NCBI GenBank assembly: GCA_030159075.1
Contig: BROG01000398.1
Location: 272,501-336,500 of the forward strand
Length of the DNA stretch: 64,000 nt
Reading direction: 5' to 3'
Source: Atrina japonica
Lineage: Eukaryota > Mollusca > Bivalvia > Pterioida > Pinnidae
The notes under the pieces were generated by a model. That model saw only the letters and a program-made list of their open reading frames with translations, was not told the DNA's origin and did no database searches. Below, piece after piece: positions 46,206 to 57,690 of this stretch. Made by a program: the position numbers and the translations under genes. The first letter of the stretch is position 1, and every line of letters starts with the position of its first letter.

Positions 46206-47185
46206 TGGCTGCAATATGACATTATTCATCTTTTACTCTTGATACTCTTAATATTTCTATCATTCAAATGATAAGTATTAAAATCCAGAAAATGAACAAT
46301 AAAAGTGTTGTTTAGGAGGTGACCATGTTTTGCCAGGTTAGTGATTTAGGCTCAAGAAGGATTTAGTTCACTGATGTACAACTTACTAATGCACTGAAGT
46401 AACTCTGGACGAGTGTTTTTTTACAGTCACTAAATACATAAATAGCTTTTTCCCCTGATAACTGATACGTAAATTAAAGCAAGTGATACCATTCCTCCTC
46501 TATAATCTGTTTATAGAAGTACATAATGGACAATTAATTCTCTCGGGGATTTTGAGTGACGATGTTGCTCTTTTTGTTTGTGTAGACTGAATGTAAGACA
46601 AAAAGAAGAAAAAATCGGTGGCTGTCCCCTGTCTTAGACTGGTTTGAAATCAGATTTGTTGTGACATACAAATGAATTAGAATGACATTTAAAATCTGGC
46701 AGAGGAAAATCGTTTGCAGGAAATTGATTCCAATCTTTCCTTCAGTTTCACAGGCTATTTGTCATAAGATTGATTCTGAATTCCGAAATTATGTACTACG
46801 GCATTAAAGAAAAGGGTCAGTCATAGCGGAAAGCGACAGGAGGGTTAGTTGGTGTGAGAGTGGTATTGTTAATGTGATAAATGCCTCCTTGCACTGGTCT
46901 GTTGTCTGGGAAACAACATTTTTTATCAGTTATGTCATAGCTTCTGTTTCGTTCTCTCTTATACTCTATTTCCCTACATCTTCACAATGGTGCCACGATT
47001 TTGTAGGAAATATTTGTGGTTCTGTGATATAGTATCCTAACTGCGGTGTTAACAATCTATTCATCTTGATTTATAATCACACATTAACTGGTTCTACTGT
47101 GAAGTGAATGAAGAAGCTTGTTCTGCGGGTTTTAGATGTAGCCTGTGGAGTATTATGATATAAAATGATCAATTTCTCTTATCTT
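46206..47185. other. Unique AT-rich sequence, no gene seen
   Basis: Nothing is recognised. Confidence 0.4.
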
Positions 47186-47189
47186 ACAA

Positions 47190-47848
47190 CTCTGTCTCAC
47201 TGTCTCATTGGTCTATCATGATGTCTGTCTCACTGTCTCAGCAGTCTATCATGATGTCTGTCTCACTGTCTCATTGGTCTATCATGATGCCTGTCTCACT
47301 GTCTCATTGGTCTATCATGATGTCTGTCTTACTGTCTCATTGGTCTATCATGATGTCTGTCTCACTGTCTCATTGGTCTATCATGATGTCTGTCTCACTG
47401 TCTCATTGGTCTATCATGATGTCTGTCTCACTGTCTATCGGTCTATCATGATGTCTGTCTCACTGTCTCATTGGTCTATCATGATGTCTGTCTCACTGTC
47501 TCATTGGTCTATCATGATGTCTGTCTCACTGTCTCATTGGTCTATCATGATCACTGTCTCATTTGTCTATCATGATGTCTGTCTCACTGTCTCATCAGTC
47601 TATCATGATGTCTGTCTCACTGTCTCATTGGTCTATCATGATCACTGTCTCATCTGTCTATCATGATGTCTGTCTCACTGTCTCATCAGTCTATCATGAT
47701 GTCTGTCTCACTGTCTCATCAGTCTATCATGATGTCTGTCTCACTGTCTCATCAGTCTATCATGATGTCTGTCTCACTGTCTCATTGGTCTATCATGATG
47801 TCTGTCTCACTGTCTCATCGGTCTATCATGATGTCTGTCTGCTGAAAT
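47190..47848. repeat. 33-bp minisatellite (CTGTCTCA type)
   Basis: About 20 copies of ATGATGTCTGTCTCACTGTC plus TCATTGGTCTATC or TCATCAGTCTATC. The latter variant clusters on the right. Plus-strand frames (up to 152 codons) are an artefact of the 11-codon period. Confidence 0.94.
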
Positions 47849-47887
47849 GTCAAGTTTTTGTAAGATATGCTCTCTAATATAAGCTAC

Positions 47888-48000
47888 TTATTGAACACTG
47901 TTGGTCTCATTTCCCAGGTACTTTGTAACCAGGTTCTCTCCTTCACTGGCTGCTACCATATAATTTAAAATTGTTGCGTGGCATAAAACACTGTTCAAAG
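47888..48000 (+). mobile_element. SINE 3-prime part, truncated
   Basis: GTAACCAGGTTCTCTCCTTC, then GCTGCTACCATATAA and the tail TTGCGTGGCATAAAACAC, as in the SINEs at 1886 and 58395. The tRNA head is absent. The tail runs directly into a TA microsatellite. Confidence 0.65.
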
Positions 48001-48002
48001 TT

Positions 48003-48105
<103 letters not shown>

Positions 48106-48283
48106 CATACATGTTGCAGTTGTATATATCTGAAGTGTTTGGCAAGATTTTCTTGTTTGCATCAAAGTGTATGACCTTTTTACTTTGGCAATGACCTTTG
48201 ACCTACTTTTTTAAAAAAGTTTATTACAGGTGACAACAATTTGTTGTTTCTGTTTTTATCCATGGTTGATGTAATCTCAAGTA

Positions 48284-48457
48284 TAGTGAAACCTGTCTTG
48301 TTAGGCCATCCTTTCTGCCACTGAAAAGTGGTCTCACAAGACAGGTGGTCCCTTAAAAGAGGTATCATGTATATAGTTATTTAAGTGCTTTTCAAATTGT
48401 GATCTCAAAGACAGGTGATCTTTCATTACAGTTGTCTCTCAATACAAGGTTCCACTG
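48284..48457. mobile_element. pogo-like MITE, unexpanded copy
   Basis: The left end, AGTGAAACCTGTCTTG, and the right end, CAATACAAGGTTCCACTG, are flanked by TA. Internal CACTGAAAAGTGGTCTCAC and AAGACAGGTGGTC are shared with the expanded copy at 21425-22441. Length is about 174 bp. Confidence 0.65.
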
Positions 48458-48481
48458 TACTGAATATTATTTTTCACAAAT

Positions 48482-48560
48482 TAACTCATTCACCCCTAAA
48501 GACGCATTTGGACTGGTCTAAATCATTATTTGTTTTTCTAGAGTTGATATGTCTGTTGGT
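48482..48560. mobile_element. TTAAC MITE fragment
   Basis: TTAACTCATTCACCCCTAAA followed by CATTTGGACTGGTCTAAATC, nearly identical to 58618-58665. The right arm is lost. Confidence 0.5.
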
Positions 48561-49585
48561 ATGGGATAAAAGATCACATTTCCTTTTGAATAAATGGAAA
48601 ACTATCCCCACTAGGTTTTCAAGGTCAGATTGTCAGGCCTGAGAGTCAATACCATTATATGATATTTGCATCAATTTGTATTTGGAACCTATCTTATCTA
48701 TCTCTCTGTTGAAGTCCTTCATATACACAGGGTCCCCAGCCTAATATCATATCTCCTTATCTTTCTACAAATGTGTATGTCAATGAACTGTCATACCATA
48801 CAAAGTAGGAAAATGAACAGTTGATGGATTTCAATATTTTGAGCAGTATATTATCTTCGAAATGAAAGAGTTGAAAATATCAGAATAAGAAAATACATTT
48901 ATATGCCCTGAGGGCAACGTCTGTATGCCGCAGGGACCACTAAAAACCAAGTGTATAGCTCTAGTTTTAGAAATAATTCATAGTAAAGGTATTTGTAAAT
49001 TTAGTAGAAGGTTAATGGTTTGTCACACTATGTATCGGTCATATTTGGTGTCGGTAATAAGAAACCAAGTCAGTTGAAAAATTACAGGTCTTGTTAAAAT
49101 GTTTTACCGGGGTACTTGCAAAATGGAGAGTGATCTTAATATTTGCTTGCAAATTTTCTAAGTGTGAGTAAATTACTCACAACTTAAAGCCCTGTTAATA
49201 CTTACAACTTATATAGAAACGTCATTGTACCCTTAGCAACACATGGTCACATGTACCGTTTCCTTGGAAACTCATAGTCACTGTGGTATGCTTGGAAACA
49301 CCTAGTCCCAACAGTTATGTCAATAACATGTTTTAAATGTCTTATTGCCATAGTAACCTATTTATTTAAACTTATCACCTAGTCATAGTGAACCAACAAA
49401 TGCTGATAATATTTTCAGAATTTCCTGAATGTTGTAGAAAATGAATTCAATCATGTAATTGGTGTGCAGAACAGTCATAAAGTAATCAGATTTGTGTGTA
49501 GATGACGGCATGTACAGAATCTAACTAATTATTTAATGGAAACAGAAAGTACAACAATCAATCTTCTACCCAACATTTAAGTATG
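48561..49585. other. Unique AT-rich sequence, no gene seen
   Basis: Nothing is recognised apart from a small CCCTGAGGGCAACG motif near 48907. Confidence 0.4.
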
Positions 49586-49589
49586 CAAG

Positions 49590-49955
49590 AAGATGTTAGG
49601 TCACTAACAGGACCTTTAATCAGTTGAGTGACAGTGTATAATGCAAGAAGGTATTGGGTACGCAAACAGAACCTTTAATCAGTTGAGTGACAGTATATAG
49701 TACCAGAAGGTATTGGGTACACGAACATGAATTTTAATCAGTTGAGTGACACTGTAATATACAAGAAGGTATTGGGTATACTAACAGAACCTTTAATCAA
49801 TTGAGTGACACCTTATAATGCAAGAAGGTATTGGGTATACTTACAGAACCTTTAATCAGTTAAGGGACACCATATAATGCAAGAAGGTATCGGGAATGCT
49901 AACAGGAACTCTAGTCATCTGGGTGACTATAATACACGAAGTTATTGGGTAATAG
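49590..49955. repeat. About 62-bp minisatellite, degenerate
   Basis: About six copies, with GCAAGAAGGTATTGGGTA and CCTTTAATCAGTTGAGTGAC recurring. Confidence 0.85.
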
Positions 49956-50194
49956 AGAACAGAGTACATACTTATACGAAGTAAATCCATAAATCATTTT
50001 GGAGTAATTGCTTCTTAAATAAAGAGGAGCTCTAATTACTTTTAAGAGGAAAATTGGTAATTTTAAGATGAGTTTGAATTTCAGCATCAATAGTTCAATG
50101 ATTTAGTTCAATTGGCAACAAAATGCCAAGAATGGTTCAAAACCAGTTTGTTTAAATGTTTGTTATGTTTCTCCCCCTCCCAACAGAACAGGGA

Positions 50195-50370
50195 GACATA
50201 TTGGTTTACCAGTATTGATGTCTGGCTGTATGGCTGATTAACCCTTGATTGGAACTTATTCAAACTTTGATACATTATTGGCCATGACCTATAGGTGTTT
50301 CATAATGTTGACCCAGGGTCACATCTTCAAGGTCAAGGGTACAGTGTGCCTATGGACAGAAAAAAAATGA
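50195..50370. repeat. Dispersed repeat (copy 1)
   Basis: CAAACTTTGATACATTATTGG, then CATGACC, GGGTCA and TCAAGGTCAAGGGTACAGTG. The same order of motifs occurs at 53440-53600. It is probably an old interspersed repeat. Confidence 0.4.
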
Positions 50371-50622
50371 TTTATCAAAGCGTTTATCCTATAAAACTAG
50401 TCTGCTGCTCATGCTTTTAATCCTCTGTGCAATGAAAACTTCAGTTATGTTCTTAAATATTACAGTATTGACCATTGCATAAAATGGTGGCAAGATTTGT
50501 GACAATCAGCCAGGATGCATCAATTTGAATTTATACAGTGTAAGTAGAATCTCCAAAGCATTGGGATGGAAGCAAGATGTAAAAAATTTCACTCTTCCTG
50601 GAGGATTAAATGCATTTATTTA

Positions 50623-51020
50623 CAGAGTGGAACCTGTTTTGAAAGACCACTTTTATGAAAAACCACCTGTCTTCAGAGACCATATTCTAAAACCATTTGT
50701 TGTTCAAACATCTGTACCAATTGTGACAAGGATACACTCCTCACGTGTTTCATAATGGACTTGACTGTGGACTCAAGGCGGGTGTGACCGGTCGACAGGG
50801 GATGCTTACTCCTCCATGGCACCTGATCCCACCTCTTGGTTTCCAGAGGTCCGTGTTTGTCCATTTTTACCGGATTTGTATCTATGTCCTGGACATTCTA
50901 TTGATTTATACTTTGGTATCTGAATTTTTTTTTACATTGGTCACATAATGCTTTAGATAAAACCTCTCTTGAGAGACCACATTCCAGTGGCAGATGGGGT
51001 GGTTTCTCATGGTTCCACCG
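50623..51020. mobile_element. pogo-like MITE interrupted by another repeat
   Basis: The left end, GAGTGGAACCTGTTTTGAAA, is flanked by TA at 50621-50622. The right end, GGTTTCTCATGGTTCCACCG, is followed by TA at 51021-51022. The inner portions match 48284-48457 and 21425-22441, but about 230 bp of foreign sequence (about 50705-50935) separates them. Confidence 0.6.
50745..50900 (+). mobile_element. Dispersed bivalve-type repeat
   Basis: It contains GACTGTGGACTCAAGGCGGG and GACAGGGGATGCTTACTCCT. I recognise this stretch from memory as a very common interspersed sequence in bivalve genomes (mussels, oysters); that cannot be verified here. Its GC content is higher than its surroundings. It sits inside the MITE at 50623-51020. 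Confidence 0.5.
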
Positions 51021-51450
51021 TAAAATGATTAATGGCATTAAATTAAAAGTTTCAAAAAAATGTACCACCAGAGATTTTAGAATTATCAAAAGTTTAATCT
51101 TGTTAAAGACAGTTTTTAACTGTAAGTATGTAATGGAGGGTTCCATAGGATAGAAATATACAAACACATTGTACTTGTAGATCAAAGAATTAAGATAGAA
51201 ACTAGATCGCGACAGCACTTGTACATCTTCTGATAAAAATGAGCTCCAGGATTAGTTGATAATCATATATAGAGAGATGACATACAACAAATCGCCGTAA
51301 CATGATACAATTACATATATAAATCAGATATAGTTTTTACAGAGATTCAAGGATTTCCTGTCTTTCAAAATTGCTGCTATTTTTAAGTGGTCAGTCAAGT
51401 GCAATCAGGTTATTAGATTATTATCATATCTGTCTTTATTGACAAAAATA
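51021..51450. other. Unique AT-rich sequence, no gene seen
   Basis: Nothing is recognised. Confidence 0.4.
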
Positions 51451-51454
51451 GTCT

Positions 51455-52165
51455 GGTGGTCTGTCTGTCTGGTTGTCTGTCTCATCTATCTGTCTGTCTT
51501 TATATGAAGACTCTTCTGTCTGTCTGTCTGATTGGTTGTCTGTCTGTCTTTATATGAAGACTGGTCTGTCTGTCTGGTTGTCTGTCTTTCAGTCTTTATA
51601 TGAAGATTGGTCTGTTTGTCTGGTTGTCTGTCTTTATATGAAGACTGGTCTGTCTATCTGGTTGTCTGTCTGTCTTTATATGAAGACTGGTCTGTCTGTC
51701 TGTCTATCTGGTTGTCTGTCTGTCTTTATATGAAGACTGGTCTGTCTGTCTGGTTGTCTGTCTGGTTGTCTGTCTTTCAGTCTTTATATGAAGACTGGTC
51801 TGTCTGTCCAGTTGTCTGTCTATCTGTCTTTATTTTAAGACTGGTCTGTCTGTCTGTCTGTCTGGTTGTCTGTCTGTCAGTCTTTATATGAAGACTGGTC
51901 TGTCTGTCTGGTTGTCTGTCTTTCAGTCTTTATATGAAAACTGGTCTGTCTGTCTGGTTGTCTGTCTTTATATGAAGACTGGTCTGTCTGTCTGGTTGTC
52001 TGTCTTTATATGAAGACTGGTCTGTCTGTCTGGTTGTCTGTCTTTTAGTCTTTATATGAAGACTGGTCTGTCTGGTTGTCTGTCTTTATATAAAGACCGG
52101 TCTCTCTCTGGTTGTCTGTCTGTCATTATTTATATGCAGACTGGTCTGTCTGTCTGTCTGGTTGT
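51455..52165. repeat. CTGT-rich minisatellite with TTTATATGAAGACTGG
   Basis: Irregular units of about 30-60 bp made of CTGTCTGGTTGTCTGTC plus TTTATATGAAGACTGG, about 17 copies. Length variation comes from the CTGT part. Confidence 0.9.
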
Positions 52166-52940
52166 AGAAAGCTTTTATACTGTGTGATTCAACTAATGAT
52201 TTAACTACGTTTGCTCAGACAGGGTTATTTGATCTATAGGTCTCTGTAAAAAGATAGTCCCAGTGACAACAAAGGACACAGATTAACTTGGTGAGACATA
52301 ACCCTATTTATGATGATTTTGCAAATGAGACTCATTATTAAAGGCAAAGTTGGTCAAAATGAATGCATTTCTGCACGAAAACTCATTCAGATTTGTGGTT
52401 ATACAAGACATGGTATCATTTTGCAATTCAAACTTTGGACTCTTGGTAGCACTAAAAATAGGCTTATAAATCTCCAGAGTCACTGATGCTTAATTGTTAT
52501 GATCATGTTTCTGAAAATTAAAAAAAAATCGGCATCAGTAAATCTAGGCATTCTGTTTTCATATCTACTTCAATTTGTAACAAAGTTCAGGTAATATATG
52601 TCATTGCTCTGTTTATAGGGGTTTAACTAGGGTAATTTCCGTTTTTATTTTTTGTAATTATTTATCATACTGGTGCATGTAATTGTGCAATAAACATCCA
52701 TTATTTATCATGAAATCTTTATGCTCATCATAAAATCTTTCAGCTTTCATTATCATTTATTTACATACTTCATATAATGTAACTTCTCTCAAATATCATT
52801 GGCTAAAAATCAGACATGAGAACATCTTAAAGCCAGTGACATTGCCTCATATACAATGCATAGATCTGAAAGGTTAGTACTAATGACCCTTGGTAGCAGG
52901 CATTCACCCAAATTTTGTTCAACAGCCATACTTACAATCA
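52166..52940. other. Unique AT-rich sequence, no gene seen
   Basis: Nothing is recognised. Confidence 0.4.
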
Positions 52941-52954
52941 GATAGTGACTGAAG

Positions 52955-53162
52955 ATGAAAATTCAATTCTTAAACAGCTAAATGTAAAATTTAATTTCAT
53001 GAGCATTTTAGTTAAATTTTCATTTCAGAAAAAGTAATTATGTCTTTCCCTAGTAGGGCTGAAAATTCAACTCTGAAACAGCTAAATGTAAAATTTAATT
53101 TCATGAACATTTTAGTTAAATTTTCATTTCAGAAAAAGTAATTACGTCTTTCCCTAGCAGGA
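52955..53162. repeat. Tandem duplication of about 104 bp
   Basis: The segment containing AACAGCTAAATGTAAAATTT and GTCTTTCCCTAGTAGG is present twice (about 52957-53060 and 53060-53162) with few differences. This is a two-copy stage of tandem repetition. Confidence 0.85.
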
Positions 53163-53196
53163 CTGGAAGACATCTTGGTTTTGCCACAGTTGTCTC

Positions 53197-53437
53197 ACCA
53201 GGGATTTTCCATCCCGTCATATGGGGCCAAAATATGGTCCCATTCCTTTTTTCCCACTTTACAGTCAAAATTTCCCAATTGAAGTCAAATGACAAAGAAT
53301 TTTAAGATGTTCTTGTATTTTCACATGAAATTATATATATTTCTGATTTTCCGAATTTTAATGAAATGTTGCTAAAATTCCTAATTCAAAAGTCCCAGGC
53401 CCAAGTCCCATTCCCCAAAGAATGTGGAAAATCACTG
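53197..53437. mobile_element. hAT-like MITE candidate
   Basis: The left tip CAGGGATTTTCCATCC and the right tip GTGGAAAATCACTG are imperfect inverted repeats. The length is about 240 bp. No target duplication is visible. Confidence 0.4.
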
Positions 53438-53439
53438 CA

Positions 53440-53600
53440 GGCCATCTGTCTTTATTCTTGTCCATCTTGTGTCTTCTGGGCTAGAACTTCCCAAACTTTG
53501 ATTGGAGTTTAATAAAACTTTAAATATATTATTGGTCATGACCTTGACCATGGGTCATATTCTTTGTCAAGGTCACAGTGCAAACCTGGAAGACTGTATG
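53440..53600. repeat. Dispersed repeat (copy 2)
   Basis: The same motif order as 50195-50370: AACTTTGATTGGAGTTTAAT, TATTATTGGTCATGACCTTG, GTCAAGGTCACAGTG. Confidence 0.4.
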
Positions 53601-54075
53601 TAGTAACAGTCTAATGAAGGAGGAAAAAAAAAAAACAACAACAAAAAATGCTGAAGAAAAAAACAAGAAAGAAAATTGTAAAATTTGTTGGGATTGTCTG
53701 TAATCTGCCCCATAACCTTGGAGATCCAGCTGTTTCTCAGAAACATAACTAATTCCACACATGTGCCAAAGAGGTTTAGAGATCTGTTTAATGGACTGAT
53801 GCTAAAAATAATGCTAATATGCTTCACTTGTATTTTGTATTACTAGTACCGTACTTCATTGATTTTTTAATAATTTTTTTTTCTGTACAATAAAAAGTTT
53901 TTTTTTTTTTCACTTATAAATGGCATTATATTACACTTTTTCATTATTTACAATTTAAAACAATTTTAGTACCAGCTTAGAGAAGAAAAATATTAGATTC
54001 TTGACTTGTAATTATGTGCTTTGTTTTTCAGTTTTGTTTGAAATATACGGTTTTCATTCATAGAAGCTCAAAATA
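53601..54075. other. AT-rich sequence, no gene seen
   Basis: Poly-A and poly-T runs; nothing else is recognised. Confidence 0.4.
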
Positions 54076-54232
54076 CAGTCAAACTAATGAACAAGCAAAA
54101 GTACTTGTTATAAATAGGTGACCTTTATAAAGAGGTTTATTTATTATAAAAAGTTAACAAAGGTAATGTTTGAATGGCCTTTATAGGTAGGTGCCCTTTA
54201 TGCAGAGGTGGCCTTTAATGCAAGTTTGACTG
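54076..54232. mobile_element. 157-bp pogo-like MITE, parent type of the 55-bp satellite
   Basis: The ends CAGTCAAACT and AGTTTGACTG are perfect 10-bp inverted repeats flanked by TA on both sides (54074-54075, 54233-54234). The left half contains AACAAGCAAAAGTACTTGTT and ATAGGTGACCTTTATAAAGA. These align with one unit of the 55-bp array at 59480-63245. The right half (TTTGAATGGCCTTTATAGGT to the end) aligns with 63285-63350, just past that array. Confidence 0.75.
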
Positions 54233-54234
54233 TA

Positions 54235-54880
54235 GTCTATAGATAGTTTAAGTATCATTTAATTGGTCTGTCTAGCAAATGAAATTGATTCATGAAATGC
54301 ACATCTGACATCTCAATTACAACATTGGGAAACTTATTGAGATATAAAAAAAAAATCTTGTTTTACTTTGGAAAGTCAAATATGTATTGAATAGAAAATG
54401 GAGAGGGTTAAAGCTGGAATTGGTTGGCAGTTCTTTCTAATAATGTCTCCTTGCTAAAACTTCATAGTAGCTTTGTCCTACATGTTGTTGATGGTGAATT
54501 GTACAATAAATCACTTTGTTCTTTGTTACTGTTGTAAGTGTATGTGAGTGGAAAATCTATTTACTGTATACAAATAGAGCAGAAAAGACAGACTTTAGAT
54601 ATGTGGTAGAGAATTATAGAATGATCGGTTTGTCTGTGGTGTGCCTATTTGCAGAATCAGTGTTCATTGCATGGTCTATAAACATGAATTGCTGTTTGAA
54701 ATTAACTCAAATTATGGTATAAAGATCAAAATATCTAATATTAGAAGAAAGAAAGATTGAATTGTTTGTTAATTTGCAGTTTTTGTCAGAGAATTTTATA
54801 TGTGACGTCAAAATGATACGATTTCTCTTTTGTTTGCAATGTTTTTAAAGTCCCAACAGGATTTTTAATGTATAAGGAAA
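54235..54880. other. Unique AT-rich sequence, no gene seen
   Basis: An open frame at 54516-54722 (plus, 68 codons) has mixed composition but no recognised motif. Confidence 0.4.
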
Positions 54881-54897
54881 TGTAACTGAGATAAATA

Positions 54898-54976
54898 CTG
54901 CCTCTTATGGGACTTGAACCTAGGAGCTCTGGTTTGTGAGTCTGGGGCTCTACCAATATACATGTAGCTAAAGGGG
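54898..54976 (-). mobile_element. tRNA-like SINE head
   Basis: On the minus strand, TTGGTAGAGC and CCTAGGTTCAAGTCCC resemble the A- and B-boxes. An insertion in the D-arm region (ACATGTATA) breaks a normal tRNA fold, so this is a SINE head or relic. Confidence 0.5.
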
Positions 54977-55183
54977 AAACATTCCTTTGTACAATGTAAA
55001 TAGGACCTTTTCTCCACCATTAAAAAGATAACGGTGAAGGAACAATTGCTATCTGTTTTACAGAGTTTGAGGTCTGACCCTGGTTCAAACCAGAAATCTA
55101 ATGCTTGGGCATTAAATGCTCCATCAGTAAGATCACCACAGATGGTGTAAGGTAAAATATAATATTTTGATGTTTTATACACC

Positions 55184-55998
55184 GCTTGTGGTGGTCTAGT
55201 GATCGAGTATTTGACTGGCAAGTGAAAGGTTCCAGGTTCGATTCCTGGACGGGGTCATACGAAGACTTTGGAAATGATAAAGATTGTTCTGTTCCCAAAC
55301 CCTAAGTATACGAAGTGAAAGTCAAAGATCTTTCAGATGACACTGAAAACCAAGGTGCCGTGTCACGTGAAGGCATGGCATGTAAAAGTTCCTCATGCAT
55401 TTGCATCAGTACATTGCGTAGGTAAAAATATTTAGCAGTGCACCTAAAGCTGGTGACATCTCAATGTAAGTGAAAGATTTGTAGCACTTCATGTAAAGCA
55501 TGTGTGACATCTTAATGTAAGTGAAAAATTTGTAGCACTTCATATAAACCTGGTGACATCTTAATGTAAGTGAAAAATTTGTAGCACTTCATGTAAACCT
55601 GGTGACATCTTCATGTAAGTGAAAAATTTGTAGCACTTCATGTAAACAGGTGACATCTTAATGTAAGTGAAAAATTTGTAGCACTTCATGTAAAGCTGGT
55701 GACATCTCAATGTAAGTGAAAAATTTGTAGCACTTCATGTAAACCTGGTGACATCTCAATGTGAGTGAAAAATTTGTAGCACTTCATGTAAACCTGGTGA
55801 CATCTCAATGTGAGTGAAAAATTTGTAGCACTTCATGTAAACCTGGTGACATCTCAGTGTGAGTGAAAAATTTGTAGCACTTCATGTAAACCTGGTGACA
55901 TCTCAATGTACGTGAAAAATTTGTAGCACTTCACCTAAAGCTGGTGACATCTCAATATATGTGAAAAATTCTTGGCTGGATGTAAAACAACAAACAAT
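55184..55998 (+). mobile_element. tRNA-derived SINE (second family) expanded internally
   Basis: The head has GTGGTCTAGTGATCGAG and GGTTCGATTCCTGG, like a tRNA of the Glu/Asp type. The body contains AAGGCATGGCATGTAAAAGT and CCTAAAGCTGGTGACATCTC. The tail CTGGATGTAAAACAACAAAC is at about 55975-55998. The minus-strand copy at 58745-58890 has the same body and tail without expansion. Between body and tail, a 49-bp piece is repeated about ten times. Confidence 0.75.
55485..55975. repeat. 49-bp minisatellite inside the SINE
   Basis: About ten copies of TTTGTAGCACTTCATGTAAA plus CCTGGTGACATCTCAATGTG and AGTGAAAAA. The first and last copies match the SINE body (CACCTAAAGCTGGTGACATC), showing the source of the unit. 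Confidence 0.92.
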
Positions 55999-57185
55999 GA
56001 TGGCGTACATAAGTCTCAGGTCAATCTATTGCCATATGAAATAGACATAAACTAATCAACCGATGTCAAGGAAGCACATGGCGATACACATGGCGATACG
56101 TGTACATCAAACAATCAATGTAAGAAAATTTGTCAAAATTCTCAGTATCGAAAGAATATTAAAACACCCCACATAATTTCAGTTAAGGTATGATAATTGT
56201 TCTTATTTTTTGAGTTGATATAAACTAGGCCAATATTCTGCACAACTCTACATTGTAAAAACAGATGAGCTGTAAGTATAAACAAACCTGACCGGCAGTG
56301 TCCTGGCTAAATAGACATTCATTTTATTGAATATTCACATTTAATTTTTCATGTAATGCAATCCAATGGTTGTACTTGAATCCAATTAGATTTTGTTTCT
56401 ACTAAGTTTGACACTTGATATTTGTCTGTGTCCTCTCCGTGCCAAATTAGTCAATTTAAGATTCCGACCACATGTTTCCTACATCGCTTCAGTGTCAGCA
56501 AATATTTTGAGTGTGCAGGTTCAGTGAAATCTTGGCCCCTAACACCCTCGGTCATTATTAAAATGGGCCTTTATTTAATGTGTAGTATCATTTATTTACG
56601 TTAAAAACACAACAAGGGGAATTTTATTGGAAATAATTAGTGAAATATATGATACATTGATATATATGATACATTGCCAAGAATGATATTTCCAAGATTG
56701 CTTGGGACAAGTTTGTAATGGGCTGAGATTTCCAGTGGCGGTACATGCACGATAAAAGGTTTTCCGAATGTTTGATCCAGAGTTTACTTGCATATAAGCT
56801 GATTACATAAACAAAATGCTAATTGCAGGAGAATGATTATTTCTTGTCTGAAAAACTAACTTTACGGGTTTAACTCACAATAGTTGTAGGTAATTTTGGG
56901 TTTGGAGATATTTTGAAATTGTTTTAAAGTGGTTTAGTGTTTATGAGACAATTTCAAAAAAATTACCGTCGCTGAACAGCTCATATTGCTTTAATGTTTT
57001 TCTTATTTAAGGAGTAGTAAAGCGATAATACAATTTTGTTAATTCACAATCTTGAAAATTGTCCTCACTTTTACCAATATTCATGTACAAAATGTAAAAA
57101 TGTTTCTTAATTCTTTAAAATTTGTACTTTTTTTTTTTTAGAATAGAAAAAATCAATGTTATTATCAGAAGATTAAATTTTTTTT
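55999..57185. other. Unique AT-rich sequence, no gene seen
   Basis: Nothing is recognised. Confidence 0.4.
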
Positions 57186-57194
57186 ATTTTTGAA

Positions 57195-57434
57195 ACTGAC
57201 ATCAATGAAGCAGGAAGTTTTGTGTCCATTTCTCATACTGACAAGAAATCTTTCAATTTCTTAAAGGCTTACACTGTTGTATATCTTATGAATAATTTCA
57301 CCGATGTGTTCTACAGTTCTAGGGTCACATTCAGTGTAGAAAGAAAGAAGTTCATAGGTGAAGAAAGCACTTGTATACCTCTAAAATCATTTCTACATGT
57401 TTTGTTGAACTCAGCACTCACATACAGATGGTAA
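57195..57434 (+). CDS. Unrecognised ORF of about 80 codons, possible exon
   Basis: The frame open through 57434 is of mixed, globular-looking composition (for example VVYLMNNFTDVFYSSRVTF), unlike the repeat frames elsewhere. The sequence ACAGATG then GTAAAA at about 57425-57436 could be a splice donor, and TTTTTTTTTAG near 57140 a possible acceptor, although it is not in a clean frame. No family is recognised. Chance is a real possibility. Confidence 0.2.
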   Translation, partial: TDINEAGSFVSISHTDKKSFNFLKAYTVVYLMNNFTDVFYSSRVTFSVERKKFIGEESTCIPLKSFLHVLLNSALTYRW

Positions 57435-57554
57435 AATATTACTTACTTTTTTATTTATTTATTTAAGGTTTTTTTTGTATGAGAATGTTACTCACTTTAT
57501 AGTTTTTGTCAATGATAACTGTCAGCTCATGTATATTTGTATATTTATTTGTTT

Positions 57555-57690
57555 TGAGCAGTACTCTACAGTTTCTTCTTTAGTACTTTTTAAGTGCTGG
57601 CTGTACTTATTTCTACGTCTTCTTTTGTACTTTTTAAGTGCTGACTGTACTTATGTCTACATCTTCCTTAGTACTTTTTAAGTGCTGGCA
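57555..57690. repeat. Short tandem repeat, about 50 bp
   Basis: AGTACTTTTTAAGTGCTGGC recurs three times (about 57582, 57627 and 57670) with related spacers. Confidence 0.75.

Noticed and set aside
55184..55260. Functional tRNA gene
   Set aside because: A- and B-box motifs are present, but the stems do not close cleanly and SINE body and tail sequences follow. The same applies to 1890-1970, 18655-18740 and 54898-54976.
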